Below are positions 22,986-31,956 of a stretch of DNA of 64,000 nt, piece by piece. A program made the translations under genes and the position numbers. The notes below the pieces were generated by a model. It was not told the DNA's origin, ran no database searches, and saw nothing but the letters and a program-made list of their open reading frames with translations. Each line of letters starts with the position of its first letter. Position 1 is the first letter of the stretch. Source of the DNA: an uncultured Burkholderiales bacterium (GTDB taxonomy: Bacteria; Pseudomonadota; Gammaproteobacteria; Burkholderiales; Burkholderiaceae_C); the NCBI GenBank assembly GCA_903932865.1, contig CAIZHQ010000006.1, positions 62,001 through 126,000 of the forward strand. Direction: 5' to 3'.

Positions 22986-24233
22986 TCAATCGGTCGTGAA
23001 CACCGTCAGGACCCCGGTGTAGCCGTACAGCTGATTGCGCGCAATCTCGCCAGCAGCAAAAAAGCCTACCAACGGCACATCCCCTAACGCGTGCCGAATG
23101 ATTTGCAGCTCGGCGCTGGGGCCGCCAAAGTGGGGGCCACCCCGTCCGGTGCAGCTCACGTAGACTGCGCCAGCCATGCGTTGACCTGCCTGGGGCAAGG
23201 TGGGCACAGGGTCATCGCTCAAGGCGTTGATGGCCTCGATGGACAGCATCTCGGGCTCCAACGCTTCGCGGATTTCGGCGCACACGCGCACCAGGTCGGC
23301 ACGGGCTGCTTGCACATCGCGGCGGCAAAATGTCATCAACATGCCGGGCTCCAAGTTCTCGGCAATGGCCACCCCCTGACGCAATGGGTCCAAGCCAATG
23401 ATGTGGCGCACCCGCACGTCGTTGCCCAGATTGCCCGCACGGCCCACGCCCGACTGACCGGGCGCGCTCAGGCCGACCAGGGTGGACCGGACCACCGCAA
23501 TGGCTTTTTGCGGCTCACTCAGGCTGATGGCCAAATCGGCCAGCATCACATCCAATGCAGGCTCATCCGCCAACTTCAGCACCACATGGCCTTCGGCCTC
23601 GGTGATCTCTCGCTCGGGGGCCACAGGCTGACAGCCTTGCGTGACGCGGGACAACAAGGACACCTCAGGCGCGAACGCCACGCCACTCAAACCACCTTCC
23701 AGTACGCCGCCATGCACCTCTGGCCCACCCGCGTCTTCGGCCCGCACTGCAAACTGCACGCTGCGTGTGCGGCTGGCGCTCAGGCCGCCGAACAAATAGC
23801 CCTGTTGTGTGCGCTGGGCCATCTCACCAATCAGTTCGGCCAAGTCTGGCGTGTTCGGATCGGCATGCACCAAAGCCGCATCGGCCCAACCCGCCGGCAA
23901 GGGCGACACCCCCGAGAACACCCGGTATTGCTCTGGCGTCAGATCGCACAGCATGAGCGCCATGGCGGGCTCGTCAAAGTATTCGGCGTTGTTCACCGCC
24001 ACGCCAATGCCCACCGTGCCCGCCCAGTCGGGCACATTTGGCAAAGCCTGACGCAGGTGGTCGAGCAAGGCTTGTGCTTCGGGTGCGTAATGGTCGGTGA
24101 TGTAAAGCAGCCCCAAGCGGGGCTGGCTGGCGTAGCCGGGCAGGCTCATTTGGGCCTGTAACTGGGCCAGCACCATACCTGCAGCCATGCGCCACTGGGG
24201 ATGGGTGGCGTGACCGTTAGGGAAAAGCTTCAT
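22986..24233 (-). CDS. FIST-domain sensory protein
   Basis: 415 residues, soluble, without signal peptide or membrane segment. An N-terminal FIST_N region (GLLYITDHYAPEAQALLDHL, WAGTVGIGVAVNNAEYFDEP, MALMLCDL) is followed by FIST_C features (GLDPLRQGVAIAENLEPGML, YVSCTGRGGPHFGGPSAELQ, VPLVGFFAAGEIAR). FIST domains are thought to bind small ligands such as amino acids in signalling proteins, but stand-alone FIST proteins have no settled function. The start codon overlaps the phaM stop by ATGA, so it is coupled to a PHA granule regulator; this is the only hint of its role. Confidence 0.85.
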   Translation of the reverse strand: MKLFPNGHATHPQWRMAAGMVLAQLQAQMSLPGYASQPRLGLLYITDHYAPEAQALLDHLRQALPNVPDWAGTVGIGVAVNNAEYFDEPAMALMLCDLTPEQYRVFSGVSPLPAGWADAALVHADPNTPDLAELIGEMAQRTQQGYLFGGLSASRTRSVQFAVRAEDAGGPEVHGGVLEGGLSGVAFAPEVSLLSRVTQGCQPVAPEREITEAEGHVVLKLADEPALDVMLADLAISLSEPQKAIAVVRSTLVGLSAPGQSGVGRAGNLGNDVRVRHIIGLDPLRQGVAIAENLEPGMLMTFCRRDVQAARADLVRVCAEIREALEPEMLSIEAINALSDDPVPTLPQAGQRMAGAVYVSCTGRGGPHFGGPSAELQIIRHALGDVPLVGFFAAGEIARNQLYGYTGVLTVFTTD

Positions 24234-24919
24234 GCTGTTTTGCGCTTTGAGACGGCCTTGCGGGGCGTCGATTTGGCAGTGGCTTTATTTGCCGTGGTTT
24301 TTGGGGCCGCCGGCTTTTGAACTGCAGGGAATTTACGGCCGCGTGCAGACGTGCTGGCACCCTTGGCCGTCATGCCCGTCTTCATGGCTTGGGCGGCCAC
24401 ATCTTTGACAGCGGCGGCTGCAATGTTTTGAAACTGTTGGGTCAATGCGCCCCACCACTGCATGGGGTCCACAGCGGGCTTGGACGAAGATGCATCTGAA
24501 GACGGGGGTTCTGTTTGAGCAGGTTCTGGCTCAGGTGCAGCTTTGGGCACAAAGGGATGCGGCGCAGCAGCCTGCGGTTCAGCCGATGGTGCTTTGGCGG
24601 TGAAGGCCTTGGCCAGATCGGCCATGTTCACGTTCATGCTTTGAAGCGTGGTCAAGGTCATTTTTTGCACCTCCATGGCCTGGATCGTGGCCTTGAGCGC
24701 TGTGGTGTTTTGCTCCAACCAAAACAGCACCGACTTGAGCTCTTGAATGCGCTTGTCAATGTCTTCCACACTCAAGGTAGGCGCCACCCAACTGGCCATG
24801 CCAGGAACGGTGCCAGCTTGAGCGCCCGGTCCCGCCTGCGCCGCAGCCTTGGACAGGTTTTGCAAGAAGTCAAACCCTGGTACGAATTGGCCGAAGCCGA
24901 AAGCCGATGTGTCGCTCAT
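24230..24919 (-). CDS. phaM: PHA granule-associated regulatory protein PhaM
   Basis: 229 residues. The conserved N-terminal block reads VAPTLSVEDIDKRIQELKSV, then FWLEQNTTALKATIQAMEVQ and LQSMNVNMADLAKAF (about 45-107), the recognised PhaM pattern. After an acidic/Pro-rich middle, the C-terminal about 60 residues are Lys/Ala/Thr/Pro-rich (histone-like), expected to bind DNA. In Ralstonia eutropha PhaM activates PHA synthase and tethers granules to the nucleoid; the same is inferred here, implying polyhydroxybutyrate storage although no phaC is in this window. The inverted repeat CATGAG-N4-CTCATG (24974-24989) lies 55 bases upstream. Confidence 0.88.
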   Translation of the reverse strand: MSDTSAFGFGQFVPGFDFLQNLSKAAAQAGPGAQAGTVPGMASWVAPTLSVEDIDKRIQELKSVLFWLEQNTTALKATIQAMEVQKMTLTTLQSMNVNMADLAKAFTAKAPSAEPQAAAPHPFVPKAAPEPEPAQTEPPSSDASSSKPAVDPMQWWGALTQQFQNIAAAAVKDVAAQAMKTGMTAKGASTSARGRKFPAVQKPAAPKTTANKATAKSTPRKAVSKRKTA

Positions 24920-24973
24920 GGTGTCTCCTGAAGAAGGACTTGTTCAAGCTTACCTCATGCAACTTTCAGGGTC

Positions 24974-24989
24974 CATGAGGGCTCTCATG
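24974..24989. promoter_or_regulatory. Inverted repeat upstream of phaM
   Basis: CATGAG, spacer GGCT, CTCATG: a perfect six-base inverted repeat in the 154-base gap before phaM. It may be an operator or part of a terminator for the convergent flow; no supporting evidence beyond position. Confidence 0.3.
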
Positions 24990-25073
24990 AGCACCACCAA
25001 GCATCACCGGACTTTAGCAGTCGATGGTTTCAGGTCACCCATGTCTAAAGGCCTGCTCGGCGACAGAGCGCTT

Positions 25074-26339
25074 TTAGCTGGTCTGCGCCACTCTCGCTTT
25101 GCCGAGCATCGCGTGGAGCAAAACATTGCATCCCGCAGCGATGTCAGCGGGCTGGGCATCTTCAATTTCGTTGTGGCTGATGCCGTCTTTGCAGGGGATG
25201 AAAATCATGCCACTCGGGGCCAGACGTGCGGTGTAAATGGCATCATGCCCGGCACCTGACACCACAGGCATTTGACTGTAGCCCAGTTGGGAAGTTGCGG
25301 CAGACACCGCCTCCACACACTCCGGATGGAAGGGTTGCGCCGGGAAACTCGACACCAGGGTCAGTTCTATGCGCAGACCTGTGCTGCCCTGCAAACTTTG
25401 AGCCAGGGCCTTGATCTCATCGGCCATGGCCTCCACCCCGGCGTCGGTGTTGTTGCGCAGGTCAATGCTGAACTTGACCCGCCCCGGAATGACGTTGCGG
25501 CTGTTGGGGTGTACATGCACCATGCCCACCGTGCCACGGGCATGCGGTGCATGTTCGAGGGCCGTGTTCACTACGGCCTGCATCAAGTGTGTGGCCACCT
25601 GCATGGCATCCCGGCGCAAAGGCATGGGCGTGGGGCCGGCATGGGCTTCCATGCCCGTGACGATGCAGTCAAACCAACGGATCCCCAATGAACCACTGAC
25701 CACGCCAATGGTCACGCCCGCATCTTCCAAAACCGGGCCTTGCTCGATGTGGACTTCAAAATACGCCCCGATGGGGTGCTGCCCCGGCACTTCGCTGCCC
25801 ACATACCCTATGCGTTGCAGCTCCTCCAGCACGGTTTTGCCCTCCTGGTCTTGGGCTTTGTAGGCGTGCTCCAGCGAGAACGCACCCGCAAAAACGCCCG
25901 AACCCATCATCACTGGCACAAAGCGTGAGCCTTCTTCATTGGTCCAAAAAGCCACCTCAATCGGGGCCTCGGTTTCGATGCCATGGTCGTTCAGGCAGCG
26001 CACCACCTCCAGCCCAGCCAGCACGCCGTAGTTGCCGTCGAACTTGCCACCGGTGGGCTGGGTGTCGATGTGGCTGCCGGTCATGATGGGCGGCAAATCG
26101 GGCTGCCTTCCGGCCCTGCGCATGAAGACGTTGCCGATTTGGTCGACGGTGACCGTCATGCCCGCTTCGCGCGCCCAGGACGTGACCAGGTCTCGGCCTT
26201 GTCGGTCCAATTCGGTCAAGGCCAAACGACACACGCCGCCTTTTTCTGTGCCGCCAATTTGGGCCAAGGTCATCAGCGATTGCCACAAACGGTTGGCGTC
26301 AATGCGCAAAGAGGACAAATTGTCGGGACTCACATTCAT
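25074..26339 (-). CDS. M20-family amidohydrolase (allantoate amidohydrolase / N-carbamoyl-L-amino acid hydrolase type)
   Basis: 421 residues from ATG 26337-26339, with GGAG 8 bases upstream; ATG 26363, overlapping the GntR stop, is an alternative. Binuclear-metal ligands are recognisable: GSHIDTQPTGGKFDG (His90, Asp92, Asp101), NEEGSRF (Glu135/136) and HIEQGP. The dimerisation region carries the substrate-binding FDCIVTGMEAHAGPTPMP pattern. Family members cleave allantoate, N-carbamoyl amino acids, beta-ureidopropionate or similar ureides, releasing ammonia and CO2. The neighbours ureidoglycolate lyase and a hydantoin-type racemase favour ureide catabolism; exact substrate unresolved. Confidence 0.87.
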   Translation of the reverse strand: MNVSPDNLSSLRIDANRLWQSLMTLAQIGGTEKGGVCRLALTELDRQGRDLVTSWAREAGMTVTVDQIGNVFMRRAGRQPDLPPIMTGSHIDTQPTGGKFDGNYGVLAGLEVVRCLNDHGIETEAPIEVAFWTNEEGSRFVPVMMGSGVFAGAFSLEHAYKAQDQEGKTVLEELQRIGYVGSEVPGQHPIGAYFEVHIEQGPVLEDAGVTIGVVSGSLGIRWFDCIVTGMEAHAGPTPMPLRRDAMQVATHLMQAVVNTALEHAPHARGTVGMVHVHPNSRNVIPGRVKFSIDLRNNTDAGVEAMADEIKALAQSLQGSTGLRIELTLVSSFPAQPFHPECVEAVSAATSQLGYSQMPVVSGAGHDAIYTARLAPSGMIFIPCKDGISHNEIEDAQPADIAAGCNVLLHAMLGKARVAQTS

Positions 26340-26359
26340 GCTTCGATCTCCAGAGGTGT

Positions 26360-27181
26360 TCATTCGGGGCTGTCCCGGTAAGCTTGAAAGACATCGCGCA
26401 ATTGTCTGCGAGGGGCCGTGGGTGCCGTCAAGGACTGCTCCAGTTCGTTGAGGTGCTTGCGCATTTCCGTGCCTGCCGCTGCAGGACTTTTTTGCAAGGC
26501 GGCAATCAAGTCGACATGGCGGTGCGCAACACACACTTGCCCCCCTTGGCGTTTGAAGCGCGACATGAGCAAGGACGTGGTGGGCAGCAAACCGTTGAGC
26601 CAACGGGCCATGACCGGGTTGCCATGCATGTCGGCCATGGCTTGGTGAAATTCACCCGAAAGACGAATGGCCAGGGCATGCTCGCCCATGCGATCGGCCT
26701 CGGTTTCACCGTCAGCCAAATGTTGCAAGGTCTGCAATTGCTCGGCAGACAAACGACCCGCCAGTTGTTTGGCCACTTCGCACTCGACCACCCTGCGGGC
26801 ATCAAAAACACTGCCCGCATCTTCCAGGCTGGGAATGGGGACACGAGCCCCTCGGTTGTGCAGCAGTTCAATCACCTGCTCTTGCGCCAGACGCTGCAAG
26901 GCTTGGCGCACCAAGGTGCGAGACACATTGAACTGCTCGGCCAGTTCTTGCTCGCGCAAGCGCTCTCCGGGGGACAGTCGTCGCTCCAGAACTGCCTGAT
27001 AAATCGCCTCATACACGCGATCGGCTCCTGTGACGTGCACCACTGCACCCGCCTCCTGCGGCAAGTTTGAACCGTCAGCCACAGCCTGCGCCGAAACAGG
27101 TGTTTGAACGGGCGAATCGAGGCCGACTTTGAGCGGCTGGGGCACGCCCCGGCGATGTTCATCTGTCATGATGGACCCCAT
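26360..27181 (-). CDS. GntR-family (FadR/VanR subfamily) transcriptional regulator
   Basis: 273 residues from ATG 27179-27181. The winged HTH begins near residue 55 (RVYEAIYQAVLERRLSPGER, ELAEQFNVSRTLVRQALQRL) and is followed by an all-helical FCD effector domain with the metal-binding-type His residues (EFHQAMADMHGN, AHRHVDLIAAL). The first about 50 residues are nonconserved. A GTG at 27014-27016 preceded by AGGAG (7-base spacing) gives a 217-residue protein and a 181-base divergent control region, so the true start is uncertain. It probably controls the surrounding ureide/amide locus. Confidence 0.88.
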   Translation of the reverse strand: MGSIMTDEHRRGVPQPLKVGLDSPVQTPVSAQAVADGSNLPQEAGAVVHVTGADRVYEAIYQAVLERRLSPGERLREQELAEQFNVSRTLVRQALQRLAQEQVIELLHNRGARVPIPSLEDAGSVFDARRVVECEVAKQLAGRLSAEQLQTLQHLADGETEADRMGEHALAIRLSGEFHQAMADMHGNPVMARWLNGLLPTTSLLMSRFKRQGGQVCVAHRHVDLIAALQKSPAAAGTEMRKHLNELEQSLTAPTAPRRQLRDVFQAYRDSPE

Positions 27182-27197
27182 GCACCCGAGTCATTCC

Positions 27198-27707
27198 ATG
27201 AACACTGAACACCCTTTGGGCATCCTGGCTTGTCAGCCCCTGACCGCGCACGCTTTTTCGCCTTATGGCGAGGTGTTGAATTTGTTTGCGCCCGCCCACC
27301 AGTCGATCAACCAAGGCACCAGCGGACGGCTGGATTTGCCAGCGGGCCTGGACTTGGCGGGCGACCAAGGCCAGGCGGTTTTGGCGGTGTTTCATGCGCT
27401 GGCGCAAAACCCCGAGGGCCCTTGCCACATGCTGGAGCGGCACCAACACGGCAGTCAGACCTTTGTACCCTTGACCGGGGCGCGCTGTCGCGTGCTGGTG
27501 GCCTTGGGCCAAGAACAGCCCGACCTGCGCACGCTGGTGTGCTTTGAAGTCACGGGCCAGCAAGGCTTCACGCTGCACAAAGGCACCTGGCATCACCCCT
27601 TGATGGCCTTGGACAACGGTGCTTTTTTGGTGCTGGAGCGCCGAGGCTTGAACGTAGATTGCGAGATTCATTCACTGCCTTCAAGCGTGCGCCTGAGTCC
27701 CCTTTGA
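27198..27707 (+). CDS. allA: Ureidoglycolate lyase (AllA family)
   Basis: 169 residues from ATG 27198 (MNTEHPLGILACQPLTAHAF). Family features: FSPYGEVL near the N-terminus, CHMLERHQHGSQTFVPLTGA and GTWHHPLMAL with clustered histidines of the cupin-like fold. AllA splits (S)-ureidoglycolate to glyoxylate and urea, the last step of allantoin breakdown. It is divergent from the GntR gene with only 16 bases between the annotated starts. Together with the M20 hydrolase this is the strongest pointer to ureide catabolism; no allantoinase or allantoicase gene is in this window. Confidence 0.85.
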   Translation: MNTEHPLGILACQPLTAHAFSPYGEVLNLFAPAHQSINQGTSGRLDLPAGLDLAGDQGQAVLAVFHALAQNPEGPCHMLERHQHGSQTFVPLTGARCRVLVALGQEQPDLRTLVCFEVTGQQGFTLHKGTWHHPLMALDNGAFLVLERRGLNVDCEIHSLPSSVRLSPL

Positions 27708-27737
27708 CGCGGCGCACATGGTGTGTCCCTGCGGCGT

Positions 27738-28940
27738 TCAGAACCCCGCGCGGTGGATGTGTTCTGCCAGTTTGACCAGACTGCGGTCTGAGCCTTCTGG
27801 CCCGACCAAAGAGATGCCCAAGGGTGCGCCCTGGTGACTGGCCAATGGCAAGCTCACCTGTGGCAAACCCGCCATGCCCGCCACACACAGCAAGCTGGTG
27901 GCCCGGTTGCGGTAGGTTTCCAACTCGGCATCGGTCTGACGGATCCAGGGGGCCACATCGGGCATGGTGGGCATCAAGAGCACGCCGTCCGTGCCCAAAA
28001 TGTCTTGCATGTGTGCGCGCCAGACTTCGCGAAAAGCCCGCGCATTGGCCACTTGCTCGTCCGTGACTTTGGAAGACCAGTCAAAGCGCTGAGCCACCGC
28101 AGCGCCCAGCACAGGACGAAAGCGCTGAAGAAAACCCCCATGCACGTCCCAAGCCTCGCGACCCTGAATGGCGCGGAAATGCCAATACATGGTGTCCAAG
28201 TCACCCTGCATGATGCGAACCGGTTTGGCCTTGCCCAAGCATTGCTCGACTTGCTGGCGCACAGGCTTGAGGGCTTTGAGGGCCCCCGGCGTGGCCAGCG
28301 CCCACATGTCGGTCGGGGCCAGCAATCGGATGTGATCGGGCAAGGGTTGCGCGTCGTCGCCCAACAAGACTTGGGCGACGCGGGCAAAGGTGGGCACATC
28401 ACGGGCAAACCAGCCGCAAGTGTCCAAGCTGGGCGACAAGGCCATGGTGTCTTGCAAGCTGATGCGACCCTGGCTGGGTCGCATGCCCACCAAACCGCAA
28501 TGGTTGGCGGGGGCCCTCACCGAGCCGCCTGTGTCTGAGCCCAAAGCAAAATCGCACAGGCGGTTCGACACGGCAGAGGCAGAACCCGAAGAGGAGCCGC
28601 CACTGATGCGTTCGGCCACCGCGCCGTTGATGGGCGCACCGTAATGGGCGTTTTGACCATTCATGGAGAAAGCCAATTCGTCGGTGACGGTTTTGCCGAC
28701 AAAGCGGGCACCCGCGTCGAGCAAGCTTTGCACCACCGGGGCTGTTCGGTCCTGAACACCCCACAGTGCCATCAGCATGGGTTGACCGCCACTGGTGGGG
28801 TAGCCCTTGACGTGGTAGATGTCTTTGGCCGCAAAGCTCAGACCCGACAAAGGGCCAGCAGCGGCATGGGCCACCGGGCTGGCGGGGTAAGGCATGAAGG
28901 CGTGGGCGTTGTCCCACAGGGCATCGGTGTGTCGACTCAT
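27738..28940 (-). CDS. Amidase (amidase-signature family)
   Basis: 400 residues from ATG 28938-28940, preceded by GAGG 5 bases upstream. The Ser-cisSer-Lys catalytic set is present: Lys39 in FAAKDIYHVKG, the GGSSSGS loop (114-120) and nucleophile Ser140 in GSDTGGSVR. It hydrolyses a C-N amide bond; the family includes amidases for aliphatic, aryl and ureido compounds and GatA. It is 38 bases after the ABC transporter genes on the same strand, so it is probably the last gene of the importer operon and acts on the imported compound. Confidence 0.87.
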   Translation of the reverse strand: MSRHTDALWDNAHAFMPYPASPVAHAAAGPLSGLSFAAKDIYHVKGYPTSGGQPMLMALWGVQDRTAPVVQSLLDAGARFVGKTVTDELAFSMNGQNAHYGAPINGAVAERISGGSSSGSASAVSNRLCDFALGSDTGGSVRAPANHCGLVGMRPSQGRISLQDTMALSPSLDTCGWFARDVPTFARVAQVLLGDDAQPLPDHIRLLAPTDMWALATPGALKALKPVRQQVEQCLGKAKPVRIMQGDLDTMYWHFRAIQGREAWDVHGGFLQRFRPVLGAAVAQRFDWSSKVTDEQVANARAFREVWRAHMQDILGTDGVLLMPTMPDVAPWIRQTDAELETYRNRATSLLCVAGMAGLPQVSLPLASHQGAPLGISLVGPEGSDRSLVKLAEHIHRAGF

Positions 28941-28977
28941 GTTCACCTCACGTTTGAAAAAATGATCATGCCAAAGA

Positions 28978-29976
28978 TCAGGCCACTTGCTGGGGCTGGG
29001 CCAGCAGACAGCGAACACTGTGGCCTTCGGCCAGCCAGGTGACTTCCGGGCGTGTGGCACTGCATTCAGGCACCGCCATCTTGCAACGGCTGGCAAAGGC
29101 GCAGCCCTGTGGCAAATTCGTCAAATCAGGCGGTGCGCCGGCAATGGTTTCCAGGCGCTGTCCTTTGGCCAAAGCGCCGTCGGCGCGGCTTTGCAGCAAG
29201 GCACGGGTGTAGGGATGGCGGGGCTCACGCATCAGGGTGCGGGCAGGCCCCTCCTCCACAATGCGGCCGGCATACATCACGGCAATGCGATCGGCCACCT
29301 CGACCGCAGCACCGATGTCGTGGGTCACAAAAATCACCGACAAACCCATCTCTTTTTGCAACTCGCGAAGCAGCAGCAGGATCTGGATTTGCACCGTCGC
29401 GTCCAGCGCGGTGGTGGGCTCATCGGCCAGCAGCAGCTGGGGCCGGCAGGCCAGGGCCAGGGCAATCATGGCGCGCTGGCGCATGCCGCCCGACATTTCG
29501 TGCGGATAAGCCTGCAAACGGCGCTCTGGGCTGGGGATGCGCACCCGCTCAAACAAGGCCAGGGCACGCTGTTTGGCCTCTGTCACACTCACATTTTCGT
29601 GACGGCAAATGGTCTCGATGATTTGCTGCCCCAAACTGTAAACCGGGTCGAGCGCCAGCAAAGGCTCTTGAAAAATCATGGACGCCACACGCCCACGAAA
29701 TTGGTTGAGTTGGTCCGACGACAGTTTCAACACGTCGTGATCGCCCACCCGGATTTGCCCTGCAATTTGGGTTTTCTTTTCAGTATGCAAACGCAGCAGA
29801 GTGCGCAAGGTGACGCTTTTGCCAGAGCCGGACTCGCCTATCAGGGCAACCACTTCGCCGCGTTGCACGCGCAAATCCACGCCCGAGACGGCCTGCACGG
29901 GTTTCTTGCCCCCGGTGAAGGTGACATGCAGTTGGCGGATGTCCACAAATGCGGGTGTTGATGTCTCCGGTTTCAT
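28978..29976 (-). CDS. Dipeptide/oligopeptide-type ABC transporter ATP-binding protein (DppD-like)
   Basis: 332 residues from ATG 29974-29976, overlapping the next ATPase gene by ATGA. Walker A GESGSGKS, signature MSGGMRQRAMIALALA, Walker B LLADEPTTALD and the C-terminal oligo_HPY zinc/iron-sulfur-like motif (GCAFASRCKMAVPECS) identify the DppD/OppD group. It energises the permease pair encoded by 31042-32910. Upstream in-frame sequence to 30132 is shadow coding over the partner gene. Confidence 0.92.
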   Translation of the reverse strand: MKPETSTPAFVDIRQLHVTFTGGKKPVQAVSGVDLRVQRGEVVALIGESGSGKSVTLRTLLRLHTEKKTQIAGQIRVGDHDVLKLSSDQLNQFRGRVASMIFQEPLLALDPVYSLGQQIIETICRHENVSVTEAKQRALALFERVRIPSPERRLQAYPHEMSGGMRQRAMIALALACRPQLLLADEPTTALDATVQIQILLLLRELQKEMGLSVIFVTHDIGAAVEVADRIAVMYAGRIVEEGPARTLMREPRHPYTRALLQSRADGALAKGQRLETIAGAPPDLTNLPQGCAFASRCKMAVPECSATRPEVTWLAEGHSVRCLLAQPQQVA

Positions 29977-31034
29977 GCAGCGACCTCCAAGGGTTTGACC
30001 ATGCCCTGCGCATCGGGCGCACCGGTGTGCGCTGCGCCTGCCACATGCATCCAGCAGGCCACTTGTTGGCCGTGTTGGGCTGGGGCCAACACCGGCATCT
30101 TTTCGCTGCAAATGGCTTGGGCATGCACACAACGCGTGTGAAAACGGCAGCCGCTGGGCGGGTTGATCGGGTTGGGGGGGTCACCTGCCAAAGGCGGGGT
30201 TTCGGTGCGCCGATCCGGGTCCAGGGTCGGGATGGACGACAACAAAGCTTGCGTGTAGGGGTGCGCGGCATGCTTGAACAAGGTTTCACTGTCCCCCACT
30301 TCAACCACTTGGCCCAGGTACATCACCATCACCCGGTCACTCATGTAGCGCACCACATTCAGATCGTGGCTGATGAAGATGTAGGTCAGGCCAAACGCTT
30401 CTTTCAAGTCGAGCAAGAGGTTCAGCACCTGCGCTTCCACCGACTTGTCCAAGGCAGAGACCGCCTCGTCCAGGATGATCAAACGCGACTGCAAAGCCAA
30501 AGCCCGGGCAATGTTGACGCGCTGCCTTTGCCCACCTGACAACTCATGCGGGTAACGCTCGGCAAAGCGCTGCGGCGCCAGCCCCACGCGTTCGAGCAAA
30601 TCACGCGCCCGGTCAATGGCCTCGCGCTCGGGCAGTCCGTGCACCATGGGGGCAAATGCGATCGAGTCTTCCATGGTCAGGCGTGGATTCAGAGACGCGT
30701 AACTGTCTTGAAACACCATTTGGGCCTGACGACGGTAATCCTTCAAGGGCAGCGACTTGCTGCCCACTGTCTGCCCATCGAACACCAACTCACCCTGGTC
30801 GGGGGTGATCAATTGCATGAGCAAGCGGGCCGTGGTCGACTTGCCGCAACCGGACTCGCCCACCACGCCCAAAGTCTCGCCCTTGAACACGTCAAAGCTC
30901 ACCCCATCGACAGCGCGGACCACGCCCGCGCCGCGCCCCAACAAGTCTTTCTTGAGTGGAAAGTGCTTGACCAAGCCGCGCACCGAGAGCATCGGCTGGG
31001 TCGATCCGCCCACCTCATCATTGGCCAAAGTCAT
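29973..31034 (-). CDS. Dipeptide/oligopeptide-type ABC transporter ATP-binding protein (DppF-like)
   Basis: 353 residues from ATG 31032-31034. DppF/OppF features: LVKHFPLKKDLLGRGAGVVR at the N-terminus, Walker [27 protein letters not shown], Walker B LIILDEAVSALD and the C-terminal GCRFHTRCVHAQAICS. It pairs with the DppD-like subunit. The start is 8 bases after the DppC-like stop, in a tight operon. Confidence 0.92.
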   Translation of the reverse strand: MTLANDEVGGSTQPMLSVRGLVKHFPLKKDLLGRGAGVVRAVDGVSFDVFKGETLGVVGESGCGKSTTARLLMQLITPDQGELVFDGQTVGSKSLPLKDYRRQAQMVFQDSYASLNPRLTMEDSIAFAPMVHGLPEREAIDRARDLLERVGLAPQRFAERYPHELSGGQRQRVNIARALALQSRLIILDEAVSALDKSVEAQVLNLLLDLKEAFGLTYIFISHDLNVVRYMSDRVMVMYLGQVVEVGDSETLFKHAAHPYTQALLSSIPTLDPDRRTETPPLAGDPPNPINPPSGCRFHTRCVHAQAICSEKMPVLAPAQHGQQVACWMHVAGAAHTGAPDAQGMVKPLEVAA

Positions 31035-31041
31035 GCGGACC

Positions 31042-31935
31042 TCACTGTTTGATTTCCATGGCCGAGCGCAAGCCGTCGGCCAGAAGGTTGAAAGCAATCG
31101 ATGTCATGAAAATCATCGCCCCAGGCAAGGCGGCAATCCAGGGTTGCGTGTAAATGGCGGTGCGCAAGGTGTTGAGCATCAAGCCCCACTCTGGCTCAGG
31201 GGGTTTAACCCCCAGGCCCAAAAAGCTCAGACCCGAGGCCAAGATCATCGACACCGCAATCAAACTGGTGGCGTACACAAAAATCGGCCCCAGCACATTG
31301 CCCAGCACATGCACCCGCACGATGGTGAAAGCCGATGCACCCGAGGCCCTGGCCGCTTCAACAAAATCACGCCCCCGAATCTGCGTGGTCACGCTTTCGG
31401 CCACACGGGCCAGCGGCGGAATGAACACGATCGTCAATGAAATCAGTGAATTGGTGATACCGGCGCCCAAAGCGCCCGACAAGGCGATGGCCAACAACAC
31501 CGAAGGAAAGGCGTAAAAAACGTCGATGGTGCGCATCATCACGCTGTTGACCCAGCCCCCGGTGTAACCGGCGGTGATGCCGATCAAGGAGCCGATGACA
31601 AAGGCACACACCACAGGCGTGATGCCCATGAACAAGGACAACTTGGCCCCCACCATCAAGCGGCTGAGCATGTCGCGGCCCAACTCGTCGGTGCCCAAGG
31701 GGTGCCCATCAAAGCCAATGGGTTTGAGGCGTTTGAGCATGGCGGACTGGTACGGGTCCATGGGTGCAAGCCAAGGCCCCAAAACAGCCAGCACCATCAA
31801 CAACAGCACCACCAAGGCGGCACCTACAGCCACTTTGTCGCGTAAAAACCGACGCCCCACGGTTTCCCAATAACCGGCAGAGCGCTCGTACACCAGCGGG
31901 AGCACAGGGCTGGCGGCCGCATTCAATGAAGTCAT
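31042..31935 (-). CDS. Dipeptide/oligopeptide-type ABC transporter permease (DppC-like)
   Basis: 297 residues with an N-terminal membrane segment (VAVGAALVVLLLMVLAVLGP), the conserved HPLGTDELGRDMLSRLMVGA motif of DppC/OppC proteins and the EAA loop FVEAARASGASAFTIVRVHV that docks on the ATPases, plus about five further membrane helices. It forms the channel with the DppB-like protein. It is 21 bases after that gene. Confidence 0.93.
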   Translation of the reverse strand: MTSLNAAASPVLPLVYERSAGYWETVGRRFLRDKVAVGAALVVLLLMVLAVLGPWLAPMDPYQSAMLKRLKPIGFDGHPLGTDELGRDMLSRLMVGAKLSLFMGITPVVCAFVIGSLIGITAGYTGGWVNSVMMRTIDVFYAFPSVLLAIALSGALGAGITNSLISLTIVFIPPLARVAESVTTQIRGRDFVEAARASGASAFTIVRVHVLGNVLGPIFVYATSLIAVSMILASGLSFLGLGVKPPEPEWGLMLNTLRTAIYTQPWIAALPGAMIFMTSIAFNLLADGLRSAMEIKQ

Positions 31936-31956
31936 GTCAATTCCTCGGGGTCGGGA

